DNA from: Burkholderiaceae bacterium
GTDB taxonomy: Bacteria; Pseudomonadota; Gammaproteobacteria; Burkholderiales; Burkholderiaceae_B
Assembly (NCBI GenBank): GCA_030158305.1
Contig: JAOATE010000066.1
Coordinates: 1 to 32,722, forward strand
Direction of reading: 5' to 3'
DNA: 32,722 nucleotides
The notes beneath the pieces were generated by a model. The model did not search any database. It had not been told where the DNA came from and was given only the letters and a program-made list of their open reading frames with translations. Both the position numbers and the translations under genes were made by a program. Below, piece after piece: positions 22,869 through 31,298 of this stretch (its first letter is position 1; each line of letters opens with the position of its first letter).

Positions 22869-23840
22869 ATGAATAAAAAAATTTCAACCTTGATCGCGAT
22901 CGGTTTAACTGGCTTTGGCTTGATGTTTAGTTCAGGCGCGCAGGCGAGCTACCCAGACAAGCCAATTCGCATGATTGTGACTTTCGTCCCTGGTGGCGGT
23001 GCTGATGTGTTGGCACGGTATATGGCCAAGGAGATGGCGGATGTTTTAGGGCAACCCGTCGTGGTTGAAAATCGAACAGGGGCGGGCGGATTGATTGGTG
23101 TCGAAGCAGGCCTCGCTGCCGCACCTGACGGCTATACAGTGACATTGATTTCCTCAAGCTACACCGTCAACCCGAGTCTCTACAAACTTAAATTCGATCC
23201 TGTCACGGATATCACGCCCATCGTAAAAATGAGTGCTGGCCCGATGCTGGCAGTGACCTCCAATAAAAGTGGAATCAAAACGGTCGCGGAGTTGGTGGCT
23301 GCTGCCAAAAAATCTCCAGGCTCTATTAATTTTGCCTCATCAGGACAAGGGAGTGTGATTCACCTTGCCAACGAGCTCTTTAACCAGCGCGCGGATATCA
23401 AGATGACACATATTCCTTACAAAGGCGGCGGGAACGCATTGGTTGATTTGATTGCCAATCAGGTTGACCTCTATTTTGCTGCGACTGCGAGTGCTTTGCC
23501 GCATGTGCGTTCCGGGAAAATTAATGCGGTGGCGGTCACTACACCTAATCGTATTCAAGCATTGCCGGATGTGCCAACCATCGCTGAAAGCGGTTTTCCA
23601 AATTACGAGGCGACGCTTTGGTATGGCCTCATCGGGCCTAAGGGGATGCCTGTCGATGTCGTAGAAAAACTTAATACCGTTGTAAATAAAATTCTACAAA
23701 AACCCTCTGCGATAGAAAAGATTCAAGCTGACGGTGCCGAGCCTGCTGGCGGAACAGCGGCTGAATTTAAAGAGTCGATTACGCGTGAAATTAAAATATG
23801 GGGTAAGGTTGTGACGGACATTGGAGTCAAACCTCAATAA
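22869..23840 (+). CDS. Bug/TctC-family substrate-binding protein
   Basis: A 323-residue periplasmic binding protein, second of a tandem pair. The signal peptide ends near residue 27 (SGAQA), and the mature start SYPDKPIRMIVTFVPGGGADV is the family signature. Further landmarks are ENRTGAGGLIGVE, PDGYTVTLISSSYT, MTHIPYKGGGNALVDLI and LPDVPTIAESGFPNY. The frame opens 8 codons earlier, but GGAG at 22858-22861 places the start at ATG MNKKISTL. Its sequence is clearly different from the preceding Bug protein, so this is not a recent duplication; the pair may bind substrate and a related compound. An inverted repeat lies just upstream. It ends 15 bases from the convergent YgiD-like gene. Confidence 0.93.
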   Translation: MNKKISTLIAIGLTGFGLMFSSGAQASYPDKPIRMIVTFVPGGGADVLARYMAKEMADVLGQPVVVENRTGAGGLIGVEAGLAAAPDGYTVTLISSSYTVNPSLYKLKFDPVTDITPIVKMSAGPMLAVTSNKSGIKTVAELVAAAKKSPGSINFASSGQGSVIHLANELFNQRADIKMTHIPYKGGGNALVDLIANQVDLYFAATASALPHVRSGKINAVAVTTPNRIQALPDVPTIAESGFPNYEATLWYGLIGPKGMPVDVVEKLNTVVNKILQKPSAIEKIQADGAEPAGGTAAEFKESITREIKIWGKVVTDIGVKPQ

Positions 23841-23854
23841 TGTTTTGGTTTGAA

Positions 23855-24652
23855 TCAAGATCTAAGTTTGTCCCAGGCATAGGACTCCATCGATAGCATT
23901 CCGTAGCGAACTTCAGTGTCAAGTACCTGCATAGAGTCCTGTGCTGAGCTTGCGCCAAGCGCCACGAAGAGTGGTAGAAAATGCTCATCGGTCGGATGCG
24001 CTCTGACGGCATGAGGCGCTTGTATGCGGTAGTGGATCATCGCCTTGATATCCCGCACTTCAGCGTGTGATCGTACCCAATTGGAAAACTCCGCGACATA
24101 TGCTTGTGGTTGAGTAACTGCCGCGCCGCGAAACTCATTTAAATTATGCGTCATACTGCCGGAACCAACGATCGCTATGCCTTGATCGCGGAGTGAACCG
24201 AGCGCATAACCAAGTGCTAAAGCAGTTTCAGGTGTCGCGTCCTCAGGTAAAGAAACGGGGACAACTGGAATATCTGCCTGAGGTCGCAGATGCAACAGAG
24301 GAACCCATACTCCGTGGTCCAGGCCCTGTTCTGCGTCTAACTCCGCTTTGATGTCTGACAAGGCGAGGGTGTGCAGCACTTGCTGCGCCAAGACTTGTGA
24401 TCCTGGCGCCGGGTAGTTAAGCGTATAAAGAACTTTTGGAAAACCACCGAAATCATGAATCGTTTCGGGATGAAGATGACTACCCACTTTCAATGCTTTG
24501 GTTTGCCAATGAGGTGATACCACCACGATCCCGCGCACCTGATCCCAGTGCTTGCCAAGCTCTGCGAGTTTGACGCCTAGCGCACCGGGTTCGACTGCCA
24601 GCATTGGCGAGCCATGTGAAACGAAGAGTGCGGGTGCGCGTTGCGTAGCCAT
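23855..24652 (-). CDS. ygiD: Extradiol ring-cleavage dioxygenase, DODA/YgiD type
   Basis: A 265-residue member of the class III extradiol dioxygenase superfamily (4,5-DOPA dioxygenase branch). The metal-site histidines are in ALFVSHGSPM (His13) and VVVSPHWQT (His48), with DHGVWVPLLHL (His113) and SGSMTHNLNEF (His169) as further conserved active-site positions and HPTDEHFLPLF near the end. E. coli YgiD opens the ring of DOPA in vitro; the natural substrate in most bacteria is unknown. Length and motifs are normal. It lies 36 bases downstream of doxX on the same strand and the pair is divergent from a LysR gene, an arrangement I recall as common in proteobacteria. Confidence 0.9.
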   Translation of the reverse strand: MATQRAPALFVSHGSPMLAVEPGALGVKLAELGKHWDQVRGIVVVSPHWQTKALKVGSHLHPETIHDFGGFPKVLYTLNYPAPGSQVLAQQVLHTLALSDIKAELDAEQGLDHGVWVPLLHLRPQADIPVVPVSLPEDATPETALALGYALGSLRDQGIAIVGSGSMTHNLNEFRGAAVTQPQAYVAEFSNWVRSHAEVRDIKAMIHYRIQAPHAVRAHPTDEHFLPLFVALGASSAQDSMQVLDTEVRYGMLSMESYAWDKLRS

Positions 24653-24688
24653 AAGGATTTTCTGGTTGTGCTTTAAATGCGTGAATGA

Positions 24689-25108
24689 TTAGGCTGCGAC
24701 TTGGTGACGTTTCCCGCCGAGTGCCCAAGCTCCGGCGCCATGAGCAACCAAGACGAGTAAACCACCAATCACACCAACGTTTTTATAAAACATGAGCTGT
24801 TGCATGAATGCTTGTTCGGCAGGAACTGCCCAGAATGCATGAAAAAATAACGTTGCCACAGCCGTAAACGCTGCAAGCACCAGTGCGGCGGAGCGGGTGA
24901 ACAGACCCGTAATGAGCGCTAAGCCACCGCCGACTTCGACCAGAATCGCGATGACAGCAGCCAAGGAGGCGAAGGGAAGGCCAACGGAGTTGATATAGCC
25001 GACTGTGCCTTCAAAGCCACCGATTTTTGACAAACCCGCGGGTAAAAAGAGAGCAGCAAGAGCTAGGCGTCCCAGGAGTGTCAAACTATTTTGTAGTGTC
25101 GTGTTCAT
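24689..25108 (-). CDS. DoxX family membrane protein
   Basis: A 139-residue protein with four hydrophobic helices and the DoxX pattern LALAALFLPAGLSKIGGF, then AAVIAILVEVGGGLALITGLFTRSAAL and VATLFFHAFW. DoxX-family proteins are small inner-membrane proteins linked to redox or thiosulfate metabolism and stress; the individual role is usually unknown. The frame stays open 15 codons upstream, but ATG MNTTLQNSLTLLGR gives the standard family start, with only a weak binding site. Probable operon with the YgiD-like gene; controlled from the short AT-rich region shared with the divergent LysR gene. Confidence 0.88.
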   Translation of the reverse strand: MNTTLQNSLTLLGRLALAALFLPAGLSKIGGFEGTVGYINSVGLPFASLAAVIAILVEVGGGLALITGLFTRSAALVLAAFTAVATLFFHAFWAVPAEQAFMQQLMFYKNVGVIGGLLVLVAHGAGAWALGGKRHQVAA

Positions 25109-25191
25109 AAATAATCCATTCAAAATCAAGAAAAAAGGTATGTGCTGAATCAAATAACAGTCTATTGTTCAAATATATATAGATAAATATG

Positions 25192-25203
25192 ATCATTAAT
25201 GAT
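25192..25203. promoter_or_regulatory. Perfect 12-bp palindrome in the doxX-LysR divergent region
   Basis: ATCATTAATGAT is fully self-complementary and lies 24 bases before the LysR start, inside a 118-base AT-rich spacer between divergent genes. LysR regulators typically repress their own gene through such dyads while activating the divergent one. The AT-rich context raises the chance of random symmetry. Confidence 0.35.
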
Positions 25204-25226
25204 TGATTGTCTTTAAAATAAAGATA

Positions 25227-26120
25227 ATGGATAAATTTGATGCAATGCGTGCTTTTGTAGCGGTTGTGGATGCTGGCAGTTTTGTCGGGGCGGCGGATCG
25301 TCTGCAGATATCCAAGGCAGTTGTATCTCGCTTGGTCGGAGAGCTCGAGGAGCATCTTGGAGTGAGATTGCTCCACCGGACAACTCGCAAACTATCCCTC
25401 ACTCCAGAGGGCGAGACTTTCTTGGGACGTTGTCGCAACGTGCTCTTTGATCTGCAGGAAGCCGAGGACGATGTGAGTCATCACAGTGCGCAAGCGCGTG
25501 GCCTGCTACGTGTGAATGTCCCGGTGAGCTATGGACTTTCGCATTTGGCGGTGCTTTGGCCTGGTTTTATGGAAAAGTATCCTGAGGTGAATTTGGATGT
25601 GACGCTGTCAGATCGTGTCGTCGACTTGGTAGAAGAGGGCTACGACATGGCAGTAAGAATAGGAAAACTAGAATCTTCTACGCTTGTGAGTCGTCGATTA
25701 AGTGAAACGAGAATGGTGTTGTGTGCTTCACCAGGCTACATACAGAAAAATGCAATGCCTCGCGTTCCCGAAGACTTGAGCGATCATCGTGTGCTGGCAT
25801 ACAGTTTGCTATCGTCAGGCGATCACTGGGTGTTTACTTCTGATCGTGATACCAAGGATCAAGTCTCGGTGCGTATCGCGCCGGTGATGCGGACTAACAA
25901 TGGCGATACTTGTCGCGCAGCAGCCCTTAAAGATCAAGGTATCATTTTACAGCCTGACTTTTTGATTGGAGAAGACATTAAGTCAGGACGATTGATCGAG
26001 CTGATGCCGGAGTGGCGAGCGGACGAACTCGGTATCTTTGCTGTGTATCCAAGTCGCCGCTATTTATCCGCCAAGGTGCGATTGCTCGTTGAGTATTTGT
26101 ATACGCAGTTACAACGATAA
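25227..26120 (+). CDS. LysR family transcriptional regulator (CrgA/DmlR-like)
   Basis: A 297-residue LysR regulator of the large CrgA/DmlR/YafC subgroup, recognisable from MDKFDAMRAFVAVVDAGSF, SKAVVSRLVGELEEHLG, LLHRTTRKLSLTPEG and the effector-domain opening GLLRVNVPVSYGLSHL with VDLVEEGYDMAVRIG. The frame opens 8 codons earlier at a TTG; ATG is chosen because MDKFDAMRAF is the standard beginning. It is divergent from doxX-ygiD and is followed after 26 bases by a RidA gene and then a periplasmic hydrolase on the same strand, so it may control both directions. Quinone- or aldehyde-type signals are common for this subgroup, but none can be read here. Confidence 0.92.
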   Translation: MDKFDAMRAFVAVVDAGSFVGAADRLQISKAVVSRLVGELEEHLGVRLLHRTTRKLSLTPEGETFLGRCRNVLFDLQEAEDDVSHHSAQARGLLRVNVPVSYGLSHLAVLWPGFMEKYPEVNLDVTLSDRVVDLVEEGYDMAVRIGKLESSTLVSRRLSETRMVLCASPGYIQKNAMPRVPEDLSDHRVLAYSLLSSGDHWVFTSDRDTKDQVSVRIAPVMRTNNGDTCRAAALKDQGIILQPDFLIGEDIKSGRLIELMPEWRADELGIFAVYPSRRYLSAKVRLLVEYLYTQLQR

Positions 26121-26146
26121 ATTTATTAATTAATTTTGAATATCAA

Positions 26147-26524
26147 ATGAAACTCATACATTCGCCACATACGCCTGCTCCTGCCGGTCACTACAGCCAT
26201 GCGGTCGAGTCCGGAGGTTTGATTTTTGTATCAGGTGTTTTGCCTGGCAAACCTGCTGAAGGGGAGATCGATAGTTTTGAGCGTCAGGTGCGCGCCTCTT
26301 TTAAGCACTGTGCAAATATTCTCAAAGCATCAGAATGTACGCTCAACGATGTGGTGCAGTGCACGGCATACATTGTTGGTGTATCGAACTGGCCGGAGTT
26401 CAACACGATTTATGCGGATATTTTTGGTGACCACAAGCCTGCTCGCGCCGTGGTGCCCGTGCCCGAGCTTCACTACGGTTTTATGGTTGAAATCCAATTG
26501 GTTGTAGAAAATAAAAAGCGATAG
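26147..26524 (+). CDS. RidA family protein (Rid/YjgF/UK114)
   Basis: A 125-residue protein of the RidA family, which as trimers hydrolyse reactive enamine/imine intermediates to ketones and ammonia. The two key residues are present: Arg100 in HKPARAVVPVPEL and Glu115 in FMVEIQLVV. The N-terminal HYSHAVESGGLIFVSGVLPG matches the family. Length is typical. No ribosome binding site is obvious before the ATG, which lies in an AT-rich stretch. Its position in a putative operon with a LysR regulator and a secreted hydrolase suggests a dedicated deaminase (Rid subgroup) role and not housekeeping RidA, but that is inference. Confidence 0.9.
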   Translation: MKLIHSPHTPAPAGHYSHAVESGGLIFVSGVLPGKPAEGEIDSFERQVRASFKHCANILKASECTLNDVVQCTAYIVGVSNWPEFNTIYADIFGDHKPARAVVPVPELHYGFMVEIQLVVENKKR

Positions 26525-26537
26525 CTGGAGTTGAATG

Positions 26538-27377
26538 ATGTTTGAGCGGATCGACATGAATCGGCTTGGTCTTCAGTTAATACTCTTGGTGATGATCTGT
26601 ATCACTTGTCTGCCGGTGTACGCACAGCCCGTGAGTGAGCGTATTGTTTCAGTTACCCTTCCCGGGGAGCTTCGGCAGCAAGGTGTCTTGTCTGTGTATG
26701 GTGAAAATCCAAAGCCCGAAAAGCTGCTGGTGATTGTGAGTGGTCATCCCGGCGTTACGCGTCCATACATTGATCAAGCCGGAAAAATCCAAACGAAGCA
26801 AAACGGAAATTTTTTGGTGCGATCACGACAGTTCATGATCTCAAACAAAGTCGCTTTATTGTTACTTGATTGTCGTTCTGACTTTGTGGATATGTGCGAT
26901 GATCAATATCAAGCTTCAGCGCAGCGCGCTCAAGACGTATTGACATTGGTTGCGAGTGTAAAAGATCTCTATCCGACCATACGCGAAGTCTGGGCTGTTT
27001 CAACAAGTAGAGGTGCTGTTTCAACAGCCGGATTTTTAAAGCACGCCGAGAAATCATTTAGCGGTGTCATTCATACTGCGTCGACTTTTGGTAAAGCCAC
27101 TGATCAAGGACTCGACTTTGGCCCATATAAAAATACACCGCAATTTTTGGTGCACCACAAGGATGATCCGTGTGGCTTGACGTTATATAGGGATGCCTAC
27201 ATGACCGCGGCAAAATGGAAAATCCCCCTCATCACTGTCGAGGGAGGATCAGGATTTCGGGGGCAAAAATGCCAGGCCTTTACACAGCATGGCTTTGCCG
27301 GAATGGAGGAGCAAACTGGCGCAGCGATCTTGTCTCTCGTCGAAAATGGTCAACCAAAATCACTGCTGATTAAGTAA
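26538..27377 (+). CDS. Secreted alpha/beta-hydrolase-like protein
   Basis: A 279-residue protein with an N-terminal signal peptide (hydrophobic LGLQLILLVMICITCLPVYA, cleavage likely after Ala29), so probably periplasmic. I do not recognise a named family, but the order of motifs is that of an alpha/beta hydrolase: LLVIVSGHPG loop, a nucleophile elbow AVSTSRGAVST with Ser157, an acidic segment LVHHKDDPCG and a late His in FTQHGFAGMEEQ. A GGAG ribosome binding site 7 bases upstream selects this ATG over the one 3 bases earlier. Four Cys in the mature part (for example DCRSDFVDMC, DDPCGL, GQKCQAF) could form disulfides in the periplasm. It follows the RidA gene by 13 bases. Substrate unknown. 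Confidence 0.75.
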   Translation: MFERIDMNRLGLQLILLVMICITCLPVYAQPVSERIVSVTLPGELRQQGVLSVYGENPKPEKLLVIVSGHPGVTRPYIDQAGKIQTKQNGNFLVRSRQFMISNKVALLLLDCRSDFVDMCDDQYQASAQRAQDVLTLVASVKDLYPTIREVWAVSTSRGAVSTAGFLKHAEKSFSGVIHTASTFGKATDQGLDFGPYKNTPQFLVHHKDDPCGLTLYRDAYMTAAKWKIPLITVEGGSGFRGQKCQAFTQHGFAGMEEQTGAAILSLVENGQPKSLLIK

Positions 27378-27401
27378 AACTCAATGCACTAGAAAAGTTC
27401 A

Positions 27402-29126
27402 TTATCTTTTCAAATCATGCAATGCGCTTTTCATCAGATCTTTCACATCACTGATGCGACCACTCAACAAGGCCTTGGCGCTGTAGGTTGCCATACCCAC
27501 AACATTTTGAGCACTAACAGTCGGTGGCATGACGAGCTCATAACGATTCGTATGCACATCCAATAGCGCGGGACCTGGATGGGAGAGAAAGTCTTGGACG
27601 GCTTGCTCAAGATCTTCGCTGCGTTTGACCTCAAACCCTTTTAAACCGACTGCTTCAGCGATTTTGGCAAAGCTTGGATTTTTCAGGTCTGTAAAGTTAT
27701 TCAGCAAGCCCTCTGTCTTCATTTCCATCTCGACAAAGTTTAATGAGCCATTGTTCAATACAGCGATCTTGATTGGAAGATTTTCTTGATGAATCGTCAA
27801 TAAATCACCCATCAGCATAGCGAGGCCGCCATCACCCGCCATACAAATGACTTGGCGATCGGGATAGGCTTTTTTCAAACCCAGTGCCATGGGCATACCG
27901 TTCGCCATCGTGGCGTGTCTAAGGCTAATCATGGTGCGGCGCTTACCATTTGTTTTGATATGTCGCAGCGTCCACACCATCGCGGTTCCGGTGTCCGCTG
28001 AAAATAAAGCGTCATCATCCGCATACTTGTTGAGCAAACTTGCGAGGTGTTGAGGGTGTATCAAGTCACCTCTACCGGGTTGCTCCTCGGCTAGTAGCGT
28101 GGCTTCAGTTTTTTGACGTTGCTCAAGGCACTCTTTCAAAAAGCTTTCATCAGAACGTTCTTTGATCATTGGAAGCAAGACCTCCAATGACGCGATCACG
28201 TCTCCCTCTAAACCGAGTGTGACAGGATGGCGTCGACCTAAGCGGGCGGCATCGCGATCAATCTGTACGATCTTGGCATGTTTAGGATAGAACTGCCCCC
28301 AGGCAAAGTCTGCGCCTAGCAAGAGCAACGTGTCACACTCGGTCATCATATGAAAACCAGAATGCACACCCAGCAAGCCCGTCATGCCAACGTTATAGGG
28401 ATTGTCGTATTCGACAAAATCTTTAGCACGCGATGTATGCGCGATGGGAGCTTTTAATTTTTTAGCTAACTCAATCAGTAGGTCATGCGCACCCTGGCAG
28501 CCTGCGCCGGCGTATATGCCAATCTTTTTTCCCTCGGCAAGAATGGTAGCCGTTTGGGCAAGTTCGCTATCAGAGGGACGTCGAACCGGATTCGGGAAGT
28601 GCACTGAATACGGCACGTCATCTTTGATCACGGTATTGCTGATATCAACTGGCAGGATAATGACCGCAGGACCCTTTTTGCTGATGGCGGCCTGACAGGC
28701 CAGCACAGCGACACGTCGAGCTTGCTCGGCGTTATAAGCCTGCTCGCAAAAGACGGAGCAATCAGAAAAGACTTTTTGAAAGTCGACTTCCTGAGGCATA
28801 TCTAAACCAAGGCTCATGGTGTCGAGTTGGCTTGCAATCACAATCAGCGGTGCATGATTGCGATGGGCCTCGTAGACGCCATTGATCAAGTGCAGGCTGC
28901 CAGGCCCACAGGATCCTGCACAGCCCGCCAAGACGCCGCTCATGTAGGACTCAGCTCCGGCTGCAAAAGCACCGACTTCTTCGTGTCTAGTGTGCACCCA
29001 TTCAATGGTGCTCTTTGAAATGGCATCTGTGACGTGGTTGAGCGTATCGCCAACAACACCGTAGATATGACGCACTCCGGCGGATTCCAAAACCTCAATA
29101 ATGACTTGCGCAGCGTTTTTGCTCAT
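27402..29126 (-). CDS. poxB: Pyruvate dehydrogenase (quinone) / pyruvate oxidase
   Basis: A 574-residue ThDP-dependent flavoprotein that decarboxylates pyruvate to acetate and CO2 and passes electrons to ubiquinone at the membrane. The N-terminal domain has the cofactor-activating Glu50 in HTRHEEVGAFAAGA; the middle domain binds FAD; the C-terminal domain has the ThDP/Mg motif running from GDGG (431-434) to NN (458-459). The length is the same as E. coli PoxB (572). The last residues GRISDVKDLMKSALHDLKR can form the amphipathic helix that attaches PoxB to lipid, though it is more basic than in E. coli. AGGA lies 8 bases before ATG. The gene follows a LysR gene on the same strand with 106 bases between and is convergent with the secreted hydrolase. 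Confidence 0.93.
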   Translation of the reverse strand: MSKNAAQVIIEVLESAGVRHIYGVVGDTLNHVTDAISKSTIEWVHTRHEEVGAFAAGAESYMSGVLAGCAGSCGPGSLHLINGVYEAHRNHAPLIVIASQLDTMSLGLDMPQEVDFQKVFSDCSVFCEQAYNAEQARRVAVLACQAAISKKGPAVIILPVDISNTVIKDDVPYSVHFPNPVRRPSDSELAQTATILAEGKKIGIYAGAGCQGAHDLLIELAKKLKAPIAHTSRAKDFVEYDNPYNVGMTGLLGVHSGFHMMTECDTLLLLGADFAWGQFYPKHAKIVQIDRDAARLGRRHPVTLGLEGDVIASLEVLLPMIKERSDESFLKECLEQRQKTEATLLAEEQPGRGDLIHPQHLASLLNKYADDDALFSADTGTAMVWTLRHIKTNGKRRTMISLRHATMANGMPMALGLKKAYPDRQVICMAGDGGLAMLMGDLLTIHQENLPIKIAVLNNGSLNFVEMEMKTEGLLNNFTDLKNPSFAKIAEAVGLKGFEVKRSEDLEQAVQDFLSHPGPALLDVHTNRYELVMPPTVSAQNVVGMATYSAKALLSGRISDVKDLMKSALHDLKR

Positions 29127-29232
29127 GATGAGATCCTGTCTAGTTCGACAATTGTTAAGCGTGAGTGAAGTATGCCAGTTTTAAGGCAGATCCAGCAGAT
29201 TTGTTCAAGGAATGAAACTTGTTTGCGGAAGG

Positions 29233-30117
29233 CTAAAACGAATCTTTAATCATTGTCGCAAATGATTCTGCAAGTTGCGAGGGTGCCCGCTGAGAAGGAT
29301 AAGCGAGGAAAGTTTCGAGTTTGAGTTTTGGTAAGAAAGGTCGAATTGCGATTTGATCAGCAAAGACGCCGGCGATGTATTTGTTGACGATACCGATACC
29401 TCTTGATTGTGCCGCCAACGCACAAATGGTGCCAGAGTATGTCGTTTCAATTTGACTCGCAGGCTTGATGTCATTCTTGGTCAACAAGTTGCGTAAAGAC
29501 ATGGCCAGATCGTCGTCTGTGTTGAGGGTGAGTAGCTGGACACCCTCTAAATCTTTGAGCTTGATGGTTTTTTTACTGACAAGTTTATGCTGTGGATGCA
29601 TCACACAAACCGCTGAGCTTTGATGGATGCATTCGGATTGAAACGACTGGCTGTCCAAATCTACTGTGCTGAGAGCTAGATCAAACAAACCATGCAGCAA
29701 CCCTTCCCTGAGGTAATGACTTCCCAGTGTTTGAAGGTTGACCTGTACATCCGTATATTTCGCAGAGAATAAACTCATCGCGCGCGGCACCACGCTCAAT
29801 CCAAGCGCTGGCGTGCAGGCAATACGCAAAATACCGCTGCCGGATCTGCGTATGGCTTCGACTCTGGTTTCAATACTTTCCAAACCTAAAAAGTGCCTTT
29901 GGATGGTGTCAAACAACTCGTGTGCTTCGGTTGTCGGACGCAAGCGGCCATGATGCATGTCAAAAAGGCGCAGACCCGTTGCGGCCTGGACCTGTCCAAC
30001 GAGTCGACTCATCGAGGGTTGAGTCGTATGAAGCATGCGAGCCGCACTCGTGGTCGTGCCTGTCAGCATGACCGCTCGAAAAGCGGCAATTTGTCGAAAA
30101 CTCAGGGGTCGACTCAC
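29233..30117 (-). CDS. LysR family transcriptional regulator (OccR/GbpR-like)
   Basis: A 294-residue LysR regulator. The helix-turn-helix begins LSFRQIAAFRAVMLTGTTTSAA, then TTQPSMSRLVGQVQAATG, the pattern of the OccR/GbpR-like group that controls opine, sugar or organic-acid uptake. The effector domain opens GILRIACTPALGLSVVPRA. I place the start at GTG (VSRPLSFRQ), because the family begins just before the LSFRQ motif; a TTG seven codons earlier is the alternative and neither has a strong binding site. Divergent from a Bug binding-protein gene 178 bases away and upstream of poxB on its own strand, so it could regulate either; the divergent arrangement favours the Bug-propeller-thiolase unit. 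Confidence 0.88.
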   Translation of the reverse strand: MSRPLSFRQIAAFRAVMLTGTTTSAARMLHTTQPSMSRLVGQVQAATGLRLFDMHHGRLRPTTEAHELFDTIQRHFLGLESIETRVEAIRRSGSGILRIACTPALGLSVVPRAMSLFSAKYTDVQVNLQTLGSHYLREGLLHGLFDLALSTVDLDSQSFQSECIHQSSAVCVMHPQHKLVSKKTIKLKDLEGVQLLTLNTDDDLAMSLRNLLTKNDIKPASQIETTYSGTICALAAQSRGIGIVNKYIAGVFADQIAIRPFLPKLKLETFLAYPSQRAPSQLAESFATMIKDSF

Positions 30118-30246
30118 AATTGTTAGCGTCCAGTTCAATAATTAGGAAAACGCAGTATTTAATGTATATCAAATCTGTATAGTTAACACTAAAAATATCA
30201 TTTTTATGAATTGTCGGCGGTGCCTAAACTTAAGGAAACTGGCGCC

Positions 30247-30262
30247 ACCCAAGAGGTTGGGT
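30247..30262. repeat. Short hairpin-forming repeat in the Bug gene leader
   Basis: ACCCAA-GAGG-TTGGGT forms a perfect 6-bp stem with a 4-base loop, and GGC (30241-30243) and GCC (30265-30267) can extend it. It sits 33 bases before the Bug start codon, between the divergent LysR and Bug genes. No T tract follows. It may be a leader hairpin or part of an operator. Confidence 0.3.
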
Positions 30263-30294
30263 CAGCCTTTGTCAAAAAAACTTGAGGTATCGAT

Positions 30295-31287
30295 ATGAAG
30301 ATGTATGCGAAATGGATGAAAAATTCGGGCGTGGCGTTGTTTGCCATGGCTCTGCCCTTTCTCGGAGCGACTGCGCAGGCACAAGCGGATTATCCGAACA
30401 AGCAGCTTAGAATCGTCGTGCCTTTCACTGCGGGTGGGAGCTCTGATATTCAAGGACGACTCATCGCCGAGTATTTAGGCAAGCTGTATGGCAAACCCGT
30501 CGTTGTTGAAAACAAGGCTGGAGCAGGCGGCCATATTGGAGGCAAATATGTCGCCGACTCGGGCGCTGATGGTTATACCTTGTTGTTGGGTTCTATCGGC
30601 TTACATGCGACCTATGGCGTCTACCCAAAACTCCCGTACAACCCAGGAAACGACCTCAAGCCTATTACGGTCGTGGCTCAAATGCCCCATGTCATTGTGG
30701 CACCGCCCAGTCTTGCCGCAAACTCTCTGGAAGATTTGACCAGGCTTGCGAAAGGCAAGCCTGAGAGCGTCAACTTTGGTTCCGCTGGGATTGGTTCGTC
30801 AGTGCATATGATTGGTGAACTTTACAAAATGGAATCGGGCGCACCGATTGTCCATATTCCATACAAAGGTAGTTCTGCAGCCATGAATGATCTGATGGGT
30901 GGGCAGATTCAATTGTTGTTTGAGAATGTCCCAACCGTGATCGCAAACGTTCAGGCCGGCAAGCTCAAGGCACTGGCTACAACTGGAGATGTGCGCTCGC
31001 CGCAACTGCCCGAGGTACCCACCGCCAAAGAGGCCGGGTTGCCCGGTCTCGAGGTGATGTCATTCACCACTTTGGCAGCGAGCAAGGAGGTGCCTGACGC
31101 GCTTGTTCTCAAGATCAATCAGGACTTGCAAAAGATTTATGCTGATCCGAAATTTCGCGAAGGTCTGGAAAAACTTGGTATGACTCCAGTTGGAAATACA
31201 CCTGAGCAGGCGAAAGCGTACATCGACAAAGAGCGTATTCGCTGGAATAAAGTCATCGAGACAGCGAAAATCACGACCGGCAACTAA
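30295..31287 (+). CDS. Bug/TctC-family substrate-binding protein
   Basis: A 330-residue periplasmic binding protein. The signal peptide spans about residues 1-29 (core VALFAMALPFLGATA, ending AQA), and the mature part opens DYPNKQLRIVVPFTAGGSSD. Other family landmarks are ENKAGAGGHIGGKYV, ADGYTLLLGSIG, VHIPYKGSSAAMNDLMGG and LPEVPTAKEAGLPGL. GAGG lies 9 bases upstream of ATG. The downstream propeller gene starts at or just after its stop (TAATGAGG junction), so the two are translationally linked; this is the only Bug protein here coupled to a non-enzyme-like partner. No TctAB genes are seen. The ligand is unknown. Confidence 0.93.
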   Translation: MKMYAKWMKNSGVALFAMALPFLGATAQAQADYPNKQLRIVVPFTAGGSSDIQGRLIAEYLGKLYGKPVVVENKAGAGGHIGGKYVADSGADGYTLLLGSIGLHATYGVYPKLPYNPGNDLKPITVVAQMPHVIVAPPSLAANSLEDLTRLAKGKPESVNFGSAGIGSSVHMIGELYKMESGAPIVHIPYKGSSAAMNDLMGGQIQLLFENVPTVIANVQAGKLKALATTGDVRSPQLPEVPTAKEAGLPGLEVMSFTTLAASKEVPDALVLKINQDLQKIYADPKFREGLEKLGMTPVGNTPEQAKAYIDKERIRWNKVIETAKITTGN

Positions 31288-31298
31288 TGAGGAACAGC

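Noticed and set aside
21809-23840. Recent tandem duplication of the two adjacent Bug genes
   Set aside because: The proteins share only the family's conserved motifs; their signal peptides, loops and C-termini differ throughout, so they are diverged paralogues or independently acquired.
27392-27411. GAAAAG/CTTTTC inverted repeat between the secreted hydrolase and poxB
   Set aside because: Only a 6-bp, AT-rich stem that overlaps the poxB stop region, with no U tract on the hydrolase side; too weak for a terminator.
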